This document shows positions 8,666 to 17,313 of a stretch of 40,355 bases of DNA, in pieces. The first letter of the stretch is position 1, and each line of letters begins with the position of its first letter. The position numbers and the translations under genes were made by a program. Source of the DNA: CAYFUT01 sp964346395 (GTDB lineage: Bacteria > Bacillota > Halanaerobiia > Halobacteroidales > Halobacteroidaceae); NCBI GenBank assembly GCA_964346395.1, contig CAYFUT010000018.1:1-40355 (forward strand). Reading direction: 5' to 3'. The notes under the pieces were generated by a model. That model was not told where the DNA came from. It did not search any database and was given only the letters and a program-made list of their open reading frames with translations.

Positions 8666-9793
8666 TCAACTATTTTTTGATTTAGGATCCAAGGCATCAC
8701 GGAGTCCATCCCCTAATAAATTGAAACAGAGGATAGAAACAAAGATAAAAACACCCGGAATCAACAGCCAGGGAAACGAAGTCATCTTCGTTACTGATTG
8801 AGCAGCCGATAGCATATTACCCCAGCTGGCATCCGGTTCTTGAATCCCCAGTCCAATAAAACTGAGCCCCGATTCCATCAGAATATAACGGGGAATGCTC
8901 AAAGTTGCCCGCACTATTACATAAGTAGCAGTCGTCGGCAGAATATGTTTGACAATAATTCTAAGATCACTAGCGCCCATTGCCTGAGCCGCCACCACAT
9001 AATCTTCATCGCGGATTGACATCACCATCCCGCGGATTACCCGCGACATACCGGCCCAGCCGATGAAAGATAAAATCACAGTAATTAAAAAGAACCTGGC
9101 TATCGAAGAAATATCAGTCGGTAATACTGCTGCTAAAGCCAACAGCAGATAAAACCCAGGAATACTTAAAATTACATCAACGGCCCGCATGGCTACCGCA
9201 TCAACCCAACCGCCGTAATAACCAGCAGCTCCGCCGACTAACAGGCCGATTACCGAAGAAATAATAATGCCTACAAAGCCGATAAACAGCGAGACTCTTC
9301 CGCCGTACAGCAACCGACTAAATACATCTCGGCCGTAGGTGTCAGTTCCTAATAAGAAAACCTGCGCCGGTTCTTCTACTCCAAATAAATGCAGACGGGT
9401 AGGAATTAAATTCAAAAACTTATATTTATCTCCCTGATAAAATATTTGAAGCGGATATTTTTCCTCCTTAATAGGTTTGTATTCGCCCCAGCCTACCTTT
9501 TCAGTTTGATAGACATAAGGCCAAGTTAATCCCTCTTGATCAAACAAATGAATTTTTGTCGGCCGATGAAAGAATTTATCTTTATACTGCTTAGTAGGCG
9601 AATAAGGAGCTAAAAAACCGGCAAAAATAACTGATAAATAAAGAATAATTAGTACCGTGCCGCCGATAGTTGCCATCCGGTGCTTCTTAAAATACCGTAG
9701 TTTAATTTTCCAGGGAGGTTCCGCTTCTTCCTGAGCTGTTGCTTCCCTCCCCGGCTCTTGTTCTTCAATCTCCAGTTCATCTTCTGTCTTCAT
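8666..9793 (-). CDS. oligopeptide-type ABC transporter permease (OppC/DppC-like)
   Basis: Inner-membrane permease of a peptide/nickel/sugar-oligomer type ABC importer. After a 35-residue charged N-terminal tail comes one membrane helix (about 40-65). A long non-membrane segment follows (to about 150), containing the typical HLFGTD-like sequence (LGTDTYGRDVFSRLLYGGR). Then come the five core helices with the EAA loop (AAQAMGASDLRIIVKHILP). At 375 residues it is longer than E. coli OppC (about 300) because of that segment. The start is GGAGG-preceded. It begins 16 bp after the OppB-like gene. The cognate ATPases are not in the window. Confidence 0.92.
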   Translation of the reverse strand: MKTEDELEIEEQEPGREATAQEEAEPPWKIKLRYFKKHRMATIGGTVLIILYLSVIFAGFLAPYSPTKQYKDKFFHRPTKIHLFDQEGLTWPYVYQTEKVGWGEYKPIKEEKYPLQIFYQGDKYKFLNLIPTRLHLFGVEEPAQVFLLGTDTYGRDVFSRLLYGGRVSLFIGFVGIIISSVIGLLVGGAAGYYGGWVDAVAMRAVDVILSIPGFYLLLALAAVLPTDISSIARFFLITVILSFIGWAGMSRVIRGMVMSIRDEDYVVAAQAMGASDLRIIVKHILPTTATYVIVRATLSIPRYILMESGLSFIGLGIQEPDASWGNMLSAAQSVTKMTSFPWLLIPGVFIFVSILCFNLLGDGLRDALDPKSKNS

Positions 9794-9808
9794 ACTTCGC
9801 CTCCTTCC

Positions 9809-10777
9809 TTAATCATACCGAATCCGGGGATCTACTGCGGCTAGTAAAACATCAGCAAATAAATTCCCCAGGATTAATAATACACTAGACATCATCAAAC
9901 CGGCCATTGCTACATAAATATCCTTTGACCGAACTGCATTTAACATCATATTCCCCATACCAGGCCACCCGGTCACGATTTCCGTCAGGGCAGCTCCACT
10001 CAATAATCTACTTAAATCAAATCCTAAAATAGTAATCAGCGGATTAACTGCATTCCGAAAGGCATGTTTATAAATAACCTTGCCTTCGCTAACCCCTTTG
10101 GCCCGCGCTGTCTTAATATAATCTTTACCTAAGTGATCCAGCATCTGCCCCCGCATCTGCCGCATTACCCGAGCCATTGCTGCTGTTCCCAATACAATCG
10201 TAGGTACCACTAGATGTTTTAAAACATCTAACACTTTTCCCGTCGGGCTTAAAAAATCATAATTCATGCTGGTCATTCCGCTAATCGGCCATTGAATTCC
10301 GCTTTTAACTATCGAAACCAGTAAAATTAAGGCTAAAAAGAAATTAGGAATTGACAGCCCAATAAACGCAAAAACCGTCAAAATATTATCACTTACCTGG
10401 TATTTATGAGTAGCTGAAAAGATACCAATCGGAATCGCAATTATCCAGCTGAAAATTAAAGCAGACAACGATAAAATCAATGTATTTAACAGCCGCGTTT
10501 TGAGTACATGACTAACCGGAACATCCCACTTAAAAGAACGGCCGAAATCAAAATGTAAAGCCCGCCACAGCCAATGGCCGTACTGCACCCAGATTGGTTC
10601 ATCAAGCCCATAATCCTCGCGCAGTTGATTTACCATTTCCTGCGAAACTTCCGGATTCATCTTCAACGTACTTAAATAACTGCCCGGGGTCTGCTGCATG
10701 ATAAAGAAACCAACCACTGACACTGCTAACAGCAGCGGAATCATAATCAATAACCGTCTAATAATATAAGTAAGCAT
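9809..10777 (-). CDS. oligopeptide-type ABC transporter permease (OppB/DppB-like)
   Basis: Partner permease to the downstream OppC-like protein. The N-terminal helix MLTYIIRRLLIMIPLLL is typical of OppB/DppB. The EAA loop reads TARAKGVSEGKVIYKHAFRNAVNP, and the C-terminus ends in the family's DPRIRYD-like tail. At 322 residues it has normal length, with six predicted helices. The start has GGGAGG seven bases upstream. A terminator hairpin lies between this gene and the binding-protein gene, so permease expression is probably lower than that of the binding protein. Confidence 0.94.
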   Translation of the reverse strand: MLTYIIRRLLIMIPLLLAVSVVGFFIMQQTPGSYLSTLKMNPEVSQEMVNQLREDYGLDEPIWVQYGHWLWRALHFDFGRSFKWDVPVSHVLKTRLLNTLILSLSALIFSWIIAIPIGIFSATHKYQVSDNILTVFAFIGLSIPNFFLALILLVSIVKSGIQWPISGMTSMNYDFLSPTGKVLDVLKHLVVPTIVLGTAAMARVMRQMRGQMLDHLGKDYIKTARAKGVSEGKVIYKHAFRNAVNPLITILGFDLSRLLSGAALTEIVTGWPGMGNMMLNAVRSKDIYVAMAGLMMSSVLLILGNLFADVLLAAVDPRIRYD

Positions 10778-10806
10778 ACTTTTGCCTCCCTATAGAACCC
10801 ACAGAA

Positions 10807-10836
10807 AAACAGGGCGGCATCTCTACCACCCTGTTT
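10807..10836 (-). terminator. intercistronic terminator/attenuator between binding protein and permeases
   Basis: AAACAGGG and CCCTGTTT pair, with an inner GG/CC and a short loop, followed on the minus strand by TTTTTC. It lies nine bases after the stop of the binding-protein gene and 30 bases before the permease start. This arrangement usually allows partial read-through, giving more binding protein than permease. Confidence 0.8.
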
Positions 10837-10844
10837 ACCAATTT

Positions 10845-12581
10845 TTATTTTTTAAGATAAAGTTTATCTACATTCCAGACCGGTTCACCCCAAATTGTAT
10901 CTGCATAAGCAGTAAATTCAGTATTCTTTAATTCATCTCGAATAGCAAAAGTCTGATCGGCATGGACCGTATAAATTACCGGCACATTCTGCGCCACAAT
11001 TTCCTGCCATTCCTTATAAATTTCCTGTCTCTTTTCCTGGTCTAGAGTAGTAACTCCCTCCGCAAATAATTGATTAATCTCTGCCTCCCAGTCAGTAGCC
11101 GGCTCTTCCTGTCGGGGATTCCACATGTGTAAATTACCGCTTGTCTTCCAGACATTAGCCCCTGTATTCGGTTCTACACTACCAGTTAAGCCGATCAAAA
11201 TACTGTCAAAGTTCCACTGACTAGTTAACTGCTTGACCATTTTATTAAATTCAATCGGAGTAGAATTAATATTCATCCCCAACTTTTCTAAGTCGCTGGT
11301 AACAATATTTAATATCTGTTCGCGCTCCTTATTACCGCTATTAGTTACCATCTTAAACTTAACTTTATGTCCTTCAGGTCCTACTAACTCATCCTTATCA
11401 TTCCACGTGAAACCGCCCTTTTTCAGTTCCTCGCGGGCTTTATCTAAATTATACTTATATTTTTTTACATCCTCATGGTAGAACATCTTATTCTGCGGAC
11501 TAACCGGCGTCCACTGCGGAGTACCTAAACCGGCAAATACCTGGTCTATAATCTGCTGGCGGTCAACTGCATGTGCTACTGCCCGCCGAAAATGAAGATT
11601 AGTAAACCAGTCTAACTTCCACGGTTCTTCTTCTAAATTAGGGTTGCGGGGATTTTGATTAAAGACAACAAAATTGCTGCCAAAACCAGGCCCGCCGTTA
11701 ACTAGCCTGAAATCTTCCTGTTCGGCCTTTTTCTTCAGCCGATCATAATCCTGATTCGGAATCCGAGAGTAATACGACTCTCCATTTTCAAATTTAAGCA
11801 CCTGGGTTTCAGTACTCTTAACCACTGTTTTAGCCCACCGGTCAAGATAAGGCAATTTATGTCCGGCGTCAGTTTCTTTCCAGTAGTGAGTGTTTCGCTT
11901 TAATACTACCCGCTCGCCAGATTTATACTCTTCAATCATTACCGGACCAGTACCCACTATTTCCGTTAGTTTCGAATCAATCCCCCAGGTATCTTTGAAA
12001 TTGCCGTTCTTCCAGGGTTCATGAAGCTTATGTTTGGGCAGAATATCTGGTAACTGCCGCAGGAAAGGAGCAAACGGCTTCGGCAGCTCCATCTTAACTG
12101 TATATTCATCCACTTTACTAACTTTTATTTGTTCTCCATCAATAGTTAATACATCCCGCAGACTAGTCGGGATATCTTCATCGTAAATCACATCAAAGGT
12201 GAACACTACATCTTCAGCCGTAAATTTCTCCCCATCACTCCATTTTACATCTTCGCGCAGATGGAAAGTCCAAGTCTGCTTATCTTCACTCGCTTCCCAA
12301 CTTTTAGCTAAACAGGGTTCAACTTCTGTCGTTTTGCCGTTAGTTGTAGTCAAGCCCTCAAAAACAAAATATAAAATAGAATTACTCGAGGTCTCTTCGG
12401 CCAACAATGGGTTAAAACTCTTGGGACCAGCAGTAGTAGTCGACAGCAAAGTCCCGCCAAACTTCTCATTTTTTTCTTGCTGAGCTGCCTGCTCTTGACT
12501 GCCGCCGCAAGCCGTAAACAATAAGGCAACCCCAACCACCATCAATACTAACATCTTTCGTTTAGTAAACAAGCTACGCAT
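10845..12581 (-). CDS. oligopeptide-type ABC transporter substrate-binding lipoprotein (OppA/DppA-like), copy 1
   Basis: Extracytoplasmic receptor (SBP_bac_5 family) feeding the OppBC-like permeases. The signal peptide ends in lipobox LFTAC with C25 the lipidated residue. Family landmarks include GGTLLSTTTAGPKSFNPL near the N-terminus, WEASEDKQTWTFHLREDVKW, and RRAVAHAVDRQQI in the middle. Length (578) is normal. GGAGGAG lies ten bases before the ATG. It is followed by a terminator and then the permeases, and preceded 150 bp upstream by a clear paralogue. Substrate may be peptides or oligosaccharides; the neighbouring GH13 and sulfatase genes do not decide it. Confidence 0.94.
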   Translation of the reverse strand: MRSLFTKRKMLVLMVVGVALLFTACGGSQEQAAQQEKNEKFGGTLLSTTTAGPKSFNPLLAEETSSNSILYFVFEGLTTTNGKTTEVEPCLAKSWEASEDKQTWTFHLREDVKWSDGEKFTAEDVVFTFDVIYDEDIPTSLRDVLTIDGEQIKVSKVDEYTVKMELPKPFAPFLRQLPDILPKHKLHEPWKNGNFKDTWGIDSKLTEIVGTGPVMIEEYKSGERVVLKRNTHYWKETDAGHKLPYLDRWAKTVVKSTETQVLKFENGESYYSRIPNQDYDRLKKKAEQEDFRLVNGGPGFGSNFVVFNQNPRNPNLEEEPWKLDWFTNLHFRRAVAHAVDRQQIIDQVFAGLGTPQWTPVSPQNKMFYHEDVKKYKYNLDKAREELKKGGFTWNDKDELVGPEGHKVKFKMVTNSGNKEREQILNIVTSDLEKLGMNINSTPIEFNKMVKQLTSQWNFDSILIGLTGSVEPNTGANVWKTSGNLHMWNPRQEEPATDWEAEINQLFAEGVTTLDQEKRQEIYKEWQEIVAQNVPVIYTVHADQTFAIRDELKNTEFTAYADTIWGEPVWNVDKLYLKK

Positions 12582-12730
12582 ATTCTCATCTCCTCCATTA
12601 AATTGATTTCAATGCTGCTCTTTTCCAGTTTTAATTTACCATTTCAGGTAAAACTAGTTTTAAGTTTATTATTCTATAAAGCTACTATTATTCCTGTCTA
12701 TTCTAGCCTTCTTTTTCAAATATTAATACT

Positions 12731-14470
12731 TTAGTTTTTCGACCGCAAATAAACGCGAGGCGCATTCCAGAGAGGAGTGCCCCAGACTGCTTGCCCATAA
12801 CTAGTTATGTTTGTATTCTGTAGACGCTTCCGCACAGCAAATACGGGCTGTTTGTTTACTATATAAATTAACGGCAGTTGAACAGCAGCTATCTTCTGCC
12901 ACTGGTCATAAATTTCTCTTCTCACTGTCTGCTCTCTAGTTTTAGCTCCCTGCTTAAATAAACGGTCAATTTCTGCTTCCCACTCAGTAGCCGGCTCTGC
13001 TTGCTGCGGATGCCAGAGGTGCAATTTGCCGCTCGACTGCCAGATGTTGGCCCGGAAATGGGGCTCTACGCTATTATTTCTAAACCCAATTAATATTCCA
13101 TCGTACTGATATTGATTAATCAACTGCTCAATTAAATGATTAAAAGTTGCCAGTTTAAATTCTATTTCCATTCCCACTTCTTCTAAACTACCAGCAATAA
13201 TTTTTAATATTTCCTGCCGCTCAGAGCTGTTTTGATTAGTTGCCAATTCAAATTTAACCGGATGTCCCTCCGGGCCAACTAACCGGCCAGCTTGGTTCCA
13301 GGTAAACCCTCCTTGCTTAAGCTCCCGGCGGGCCAACTCAAGATTATAGGGGTATTTTTTTATTTCCTGATTATAAAACAATTCATTTTCTCGACTGACC
13401 GGACTCCACTGCGGTTTAGCTCGCCCAGCAAATACTTGCTTGCTGATTCGACTGCGGTCTACAGCATAAGCTACTGCCCGGCGAAAATGAAGGTTAGTAA
13501 ACCACTTTAATTTCCACTCCGACTTGTTAGATGCTGCTCCTGGATTCTGATTAAAGACAATAAACATTGTCCGCAGTCCCGGTTCCGCCGCCACCAATCG
13601 ATAGTCTTTCCCCCTTGGCTCTAACGGCAGCGAATCATAATTCTGCGTAGGTACCTGCACATAATCACTATTGCCCTGCTTAAACTCCTCCCACTTGGCT
13701 TCCGAACTATGAACAATCTTCCGTACCCAGTGGTCAATATAAGGTAACTGCCGCTCTTCATCATCAGTCTGCCAATAATATGGATTAGCTTCCATTACTA
13801 CCTGCCGCCCTGGTCGATAATCAGTTAACCGAAAGGGGCCGGTGCCTACAATTTCCCGCGGTTTAGTACTTACATTCCAGACTTGATTTATATTTCCCTG
13901 CCGCCAATTTTCAATCAATTTATGTTTCGGAACAATTACCGGCAGTTGGCGCAGTAAAGGAGCATAAGGCTGCGGTAAAGTTAACTGCACAGTATACTTA
14001 TCAAGCGCTTCTACTTTAATCTGTTCTCCAGCAATCAATAAATTCCGGCGGTAATTAGTCATTACCTGCTCATCATAAATCAACTTAAAGGTAAAGATCA
14101 CATCTTCCGCCGTAAACTCTGCTCCATCACTCCAGTGTACTCCCTCCCGAAGAGTAAAAGTCCAGACCTTACCGCCTTCTGCTGCCTCCCATCCGGTAGC
14201 CAAACAGGATTTCAACTGCTGAGTTTCTCCATCCGGAATCACCAGCGGCTCAAATAAATAATAATGGCTGAAGCTACTGCTGTCCGTCTGATAAGTTAAC
14301 AGCGGATTAAAAGTCTGCGGTACTACCGTAGTAGTTGAAGTCAAAGTCCCCCCCTCAGAAATTACCTCTTCTTTTGCTGGTCTCCCCCCACAACCACTAA
14401 TTAGCAAACTAAATCCTAAAATAAAAAATAAAAGAATAACCCCGCGCCGGTAATTATCAGCTGCAATCAT
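12731..14470 (-). CDS. oligopeptide-type ABC transporter substrate-binding lipoprotein, paralogue (copy 2)
   Basis: A second SBP_bac_5 lipoprotein that aligns with the downstream copy over its whole length (shared FTAEDVIFTFKLIYDE-type and LHFRRAVAYAVDR segments), so it arose by tandem duplication. Lipobox LISGC, with C27 counted from the chosen start. I place the start at the ATG at 14470 (MIAADNYRRG), 11 bases after AAGGAG. The GTG four codons upstream overlaps the ribosome binding site. Divergence is greatest in the middle of the protein, as expected if substrate specificity changed. It is the first readable gene after the scaffold gap. Confidence 0.92.
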   Translation of the reverse strand: MIAADNYRRGVILLFFILGFSLLISGCGGRPAKEEVISEGGTLTSTTTVVPQTFNPLLTYQTDSSSFSHYYLFEPLVIPDGETQQLKSCLATGWEAAEGGKVWTFTLREGVHWSDGAEFTAEDVIFTFKLIYDEQVMTNYRRNLLIAGEQIKVEALDKYTVQLTLPQPYAPLLRQLPVIVPKHKLIENWRQGNINQVWNVSTKPREIVGTGPFRLTDYRPGRQVVMEANPYYWQTDDEERQLPYIDHWVRKIVHSSEAKWEEFKQGNSDYVQVPTQNYDSLPLEPRGKDYRLVAAEPGLRTMFIVFNQNPGAASNKSEWKLKWFTNLHFRRAVAYAVDRSRISKQVFAGRAKPQWSPVSRENELFYNQEIKKYPYNLELARRELKQGGFTWNQAGRLVGPEGHPVKFELATNQNSSERQEILKIIAGSLEEVGMEIEFKLATFNHLIEQLINQYQYDGILIGFRNNSVEPHFRANIWQSSGKLHLWHPQQAEPATEWEAEIDRLFKQGAKTREQTVRREIYDQWQKIAAVQLPLIYIVNKQPVFAVRKRLQNTNITSYGQAVWGTPLWNAPRVYLRSKN

Positions 14471-14551
14471 TTTTAGTTCCACTCCTTAATTAATCGCACT
14501 TATTTCTCTATTTACTCAATAAAAATCAAATTATTGCTTTCTTAATGGTAA

Positions 14552-14607
14552 TTATTCTAGATTGAAAATAAAACTTCCTTTTTCTAAAATTAATTGATTA
14601 TCTTCAA
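14552..14607 (-). CDS. C-terminal end of a gene cut by the assembly gap
   Basis: Immediately left of the run of N, the minus strand reads a plausible protein tail (EDNQLILEKGSFIFNLE) ending in TAA at 14554-14552. The start and most of the gene would be in the unsequenced gap. A frame drawn through the N to the other side would overlap a terminator hairpin, so that part is not real. No family can be assigned from 17 residues. Confidence 0.35.
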
Positions 14608-14707
14608 NNNNNNNNNNNNNNNNNNNNNNNNNNNNNNNNNNNNNNNNNNNNNNNNNNNNNNNNNNNNNNNNNNNNNNNNNNNNNNNNNNNNNNNNNNNNN
14701 NNNNNNN
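14608..14707. other. scaffold gap of 100 N
   Basis: Exactly 100 undetermined bases, the usual placeholder for a gap of unknown true size. The real distance between the phosphotransferase-like gene and the second binding-protein gene is therefore unknown. Confidence 0.99.
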
Positions 14708-14715
14708 AATACAAA

Positions 14716-14738
14716 AAAGCTGCCTAATAGGCAGCTTT
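14716..14738 (-). terminator. intrinsic terminator ending the glycosyltransferase/phosphotransferase operon
   Basis: AAAGCTGCCT pairs with AGGCAGCTTT around a three-base loop and is followed on the minus strand by TTTTTTG. It is 15 bp after the stop of the phosphotransferase-like gene, so the Ynj-like operon ends here. Confidence 0.88.
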
Positions 14739-14752
14739 AACAACTTATTAAC

Positions 14753-15781
14753 TTAACTAAACTCCGGCAGCAGATCAGCTAAAAAATCAGGCTGTAGGTA
14801 CATATCCATCTTGCGAAAAGTATCTTCATTTTTTAACATCCGGTCCGCCTGCTGATAATTTACCCAGGCCATAGCCGGCCAGGATATTCCGCGCATCATA
14901 GAAAATTTATCAAAAATTTCTAGAGCTTCTTTGATTTCTTGCCGCTTACTAGCACTTAAACCTCGTTCAGCACAGTAAGCACCAAGGAAATTAGCTCGAT
15001 CTTCCTTTGTTAAGCGGTAATCCGTCTTCCATAAAGTAGTAGTCGGCACCACAAAATGACTTAAATCCTGCAGTGGTGTCGTCACCAGCGGCTTCTCCCA
15101 GTCTACTAAATAACCTTCTTCCCGATCTTCGTTGATGATAAAATTCCCGGAATTAACTTCTGTATTAACAATTGAATAAGGCAGAACCTGCATAATATCT
15201 GCTTCTTTAGTCCGCAGTCGATCCAAACCATTAATCATCCGTTCAATAAACTTCTTAACTTCTAACTGCCCCAACTCTGAATTTAAGTAAGTCGGAACTA
15301 ACTGCGAACACTCCTGCCAAATTCCTGACAGCGGTTTATCTTCTACAATCAAATTATGTTCCACCGGAACTTCTACTTCATGTACTCGCGCCAACACCCG
15401 GGCAGCTTCTTCCAAATCCTGTTCGTAATGCATATTTCGCCCCGGCAAATACTCCATCACCAGCATTCCCAGCGGCAGCTGCTGGCAGCTATCATCCAAT
15501 AACAGTGGGCGAGGCGTTACCTGCGACGGCGTCAGATATTCCAGGGTTTGGTATTCATACTGGATCTGGTTATCAAGGTCCATTTGACTACCTGCATTTA
15601 AACGCAGCACCAACCGCCTTTCTTCTCCCGTTAATAAAAAATTAATATTATACTCCCCCTGAGCTAAGAAAGAAACCTCCGGCGCAGCTGCTAAATCTAA
15701 CTTTTGCTGGAATTCTTTTTGACTAACATAAGTTTTTACTGCTTCTTGTAATTGTTCAACAGTTAACGAGCTGTCGGGCAT
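14753..15781 (-). CDS. aminoglycoside phosphotransferase/choline-kinase-fold protein with altered catalytic motif
   Basis: Protein-kinase-like fold of the APH family; would phosphorylate a small hydroxylated molecule if active. The N-lobe has a glycine-loop-like segment (FLAQGEYNINFLL, about 38-50) and VLRLNAGS, where Arg60 stands in the place expected for the ATP-binding Lys. The C-lobe has YLVDWEKP (D227, the metal-binding DWE). The usual HGDLHPGN catalytic loop reads VNTEVNSGN (205-213). His and the catalytic Asp are therefore replaced by N206 and E208, while N213 is kept. It overlaps the upstream gene by 19 bp (translational coupling; GGAGGA eight bases before the ATG) and is last in the operon. 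The substrate is unknown; it could be a sugar or lipid head group made by the adjacent transferases, or the protein may be a pseudokinase. Confidence 0.82.
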   Translation of the reverse strand: MPDSSLTVEQLQEAVKTYVSQKEFQQKLDLAAAPEVSFLAQGEYNINFLLTGEERRLVLRLNAGSQMDLDNQIQYEYQTLEYLTPSQVTPRPLLLDDSCQQLPLGMLVMEYLPGRNMHYEQDLEEAARVLARVHEVEVPVEHNLIVEDKPLSGIWQECSQLVPTYLNSELGQLEVKKFIERMINGLDRLRTKEADIMQVLPYSIVNTEVNSGNFIINEDREEGYLVDWEKPLVTTPLQDLSHFVVPTTTLWKTDYRLTKEDRANFLGAYCAERGLSASKRQEIKEALEIFDKFSMMRGISWPAMAWVNYQQADRMLKNEDTFRKMDMYLQPDFLADLLPEFS

Positions 15782-16488
15782 TGCTGTTCCTCCTCTCTAG
15801 TAATCTCCTCCTGCGGTAGTATTTCCTCAACCGCTTGGGCAGTAGCTTCCGGAAACCGCTCCCAACTTTCCTGCGTAGCCAACTGCTCAGCTAAGGCAAG
15901 TAACTCTGGATACACATCAATATCAGCCCAGGAGGCAACAGTTTGATAAGTTAACTTATGCTCCTTCACCGCTTCAATCGTAGCCCGCAGAACATCATTT
16001 TGCCCCCAGACAATATCGCTAAATAAAAAAGAACGCGGCTGTTTAGTACCTAACAGATAGTAACCCCCATCTTGAGAAGGACCCAGCACTACCTCACTCG
16101 TCTGTAATTTTTCCACTGCCTCCTCAATTACTGCGGGCTGTAAAGTAGGTAAATCACTACCAATAATCAATTGTTGTTCATTTTCTTCACTAACTTTTTT
16201 CAGGGCATTATACATCTTACTGCCTAAATCAGCTCCTCGCTGCGGAAGAAAAGTGAACTTTTCGGATATTAACTCCCTAAACATCTCCGCTGTTCCCAGG
16301 GGAGTATAGGTTAAATATAAATTTAACTGTTCCCGATTAGCCGCTAACTGAACCAGCATCTGACTTATATCCCGCAAAAAAGCCTTATGTAAGCGGGCAC
16401 ATTTCTCCGGTTGCAGATGCGTCTCCAGCCTGGTCTTCGTCTGGCCCGGAATTGGGGCTCGACTCATTAAAACAATTCCCGTTGACAT
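15763..16488 (-). CDS. TIGR04282/DUF2064 family glycosyl/nucleotidyltransferase-like protein
   Basis: GT-A-fold protein of the family named TIGR04282 (annotated in databases as arsenosugar-biosynthesis glycosyltransferase, DUF2064). Landmarks are MSRAPIPGQTKTRL near the N-terminus (nucleotide-binding loop), IGSDLPTLQP in the middle, and LGPSQDGGYYLLG. The start was moved to the ATG at 16488, preceded by AAGGAGGGAT; the longer reading would place the ribosome binding site inside the gene. Its 241 residues are normal for the family. It often sits beside a TIGR04283 glycosyltransferase, as it does here. The biochemical reaction is not established; it may activate a sugar or polar head group. Confidence 0.88.
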   Translation of the reverse strand: MSTGIVLMSRAPIPGQTKTRLETHLQPEKCARLHKAFLRDISQMLVQLAANREQLNLYLTYTPLGTAEMFRELISEKFTFLPQRGADLGSKMYNALKKVSEENEQQLIIGSDLPTLQPAVIEEAVEKLQTSEVVLGPSQDGGYYLLGTKQPRSFLFSDIVWGQNDVLRATIEAVKEHKLTYQTVASWADIDVYPELLALAEQLATQESWERFPEATAQAVEEILPQEEITREEEQQCPTAR

Positions 16489-16526
16489 TTTATCCCTCCT
16501 TAACACAACATTAATTAACAATTAAC

Positions 16527-16616
16527 AATTGATAATTGACAATTAAAAACTTTTAAATCAAGAGATTATAAGGGTTTGACCTCTAATTGTAAATTGTCCA
16601 TTGTCAATTATCAATT
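16527..16616. repeat. intergenic inverted repeat (17-bp perfect arms)
   Basis: The arms at 16527-16543 and 16600-16616 are perfect reverse complements, built from the AATTGATAATTGACAAT motif, with a 56-bp centre. It lies between the two transferase genes of one operon, so the transcript would carry a long hairpin. Similar AATTGACAATT and GACAGTTAA motifs recur at other intergenic sites in the window. Confidence 0.75.
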
Positions 16617-16625
16617 AATTGTTTT

Positions 16626-17312
16626 TCATCTCGCGTCTCGATAAATCTCCCGCAGTTTTTTCGGCTCTACTCCCAACATATATAAAAACTTTATCTTATG
16701 CATCAGCCAAATCGTACTCCATACACCATCCTGTTCCCAGCGGCGAGCTGAAGTGTAAATTTTCTGCGGTAAAACCTTTAATTTCCCTTCCTGTTTGGCT
16801 AACTGGCGGGAAAATTCCCAGTCTTCCATCAACTCAATCTCCGGATAACCGCCTACTTCTTCAAATACCGAGCTGCGAACAAAAATTCCTTGATCCCCAA
16901 ACATGATATTTAAGTATTTGGCCCGCAAATTAGAACTCCAGGAAATAAATCGCAGCGGCCAGCTGTCATCATCTATCTTTAAACTTAAACAGCCGCCAAT
17001 CACTTCAGAGCCGCGCATTATTCGTTCAATTGCTTCTAGAGCCTCAGCTTCTAGCCAGGAGTCGCTGTGCAAGAAAAAAAGAATCTCTCCCTTTGCCAGC
17101 TCAGCCCCTATATTCATCTGATGTCCGCGGCCGCTAGTGGTAGTCACAACTCTATCAGCCAAGTTATCTGCCAATTGACAGGTATCATCTTCACTACCGC
17201 CATCTACTACAATAATTTCTTTGTCTCCCGCCAGTACATTTACATGCTGTAAAGTGTTTTCAATCGTTGTTGCTTCATTAAGCACCGGAATAATCATCGA
17301 AATAGCAGGCAT
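16626..17312 (-). CDS. TIGR04283 family glycosyltransferase (GT2)
   Basis: GT-A family 2 transferase of the TIGR04283 group (database name: arsenosugar biosynthesis glycosyltransferase). It starts with SMIIPVLNEATTIENTL. It has the nucleotide-binding IIVVDGGSEDDT, the metal-binding region FLHSDSW (DxD equivalent), and the acceptor-side GGYPEIELMEDWEFSRQL (ED acid pair). I chose the ATG at 17312 because GGAG is ten bases upstream and the ATG falls one base after the ATPase stop codon; a GTG at 17321 is the alternative. Transfers a sugar to an unknown acceptor. Probably cytoplasmic or membrane-associated; no clear membrane helix apart from the hydrophobic C-terminal part. Confidence 0.9.
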   Translation of the reverse strand: MPAISMIIPVLNEATTIENTLQHVNVLAGDKEIIVVDGGSEDDTCQLADNLADRVVTTTSGRGHQMNIGAELAKGEILFFLHSDSWLEAEALEAIERIMRGSEVIGGCLSLKIDDDSWPLRFISWSSNLRAKYLNIMFGDQGIFVRSSVFEEVGGYPEIELMEDWEFSRQLAKQEGKLKVLPQKIYTSARRWEQDGVWSTIWLMHKIKFLYMLGVEPKKLREIYRDAR

Positions 17313-17313
17313 C

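Noticed and set aside
14552..14743. A 63-codon minus-strand frame spanning the scaffold gap
   Set aside because: More than half of it is N, and its N-terminal part lies in a terminator hairpin. Only the tail left of the gap is kept, as a partial gene.
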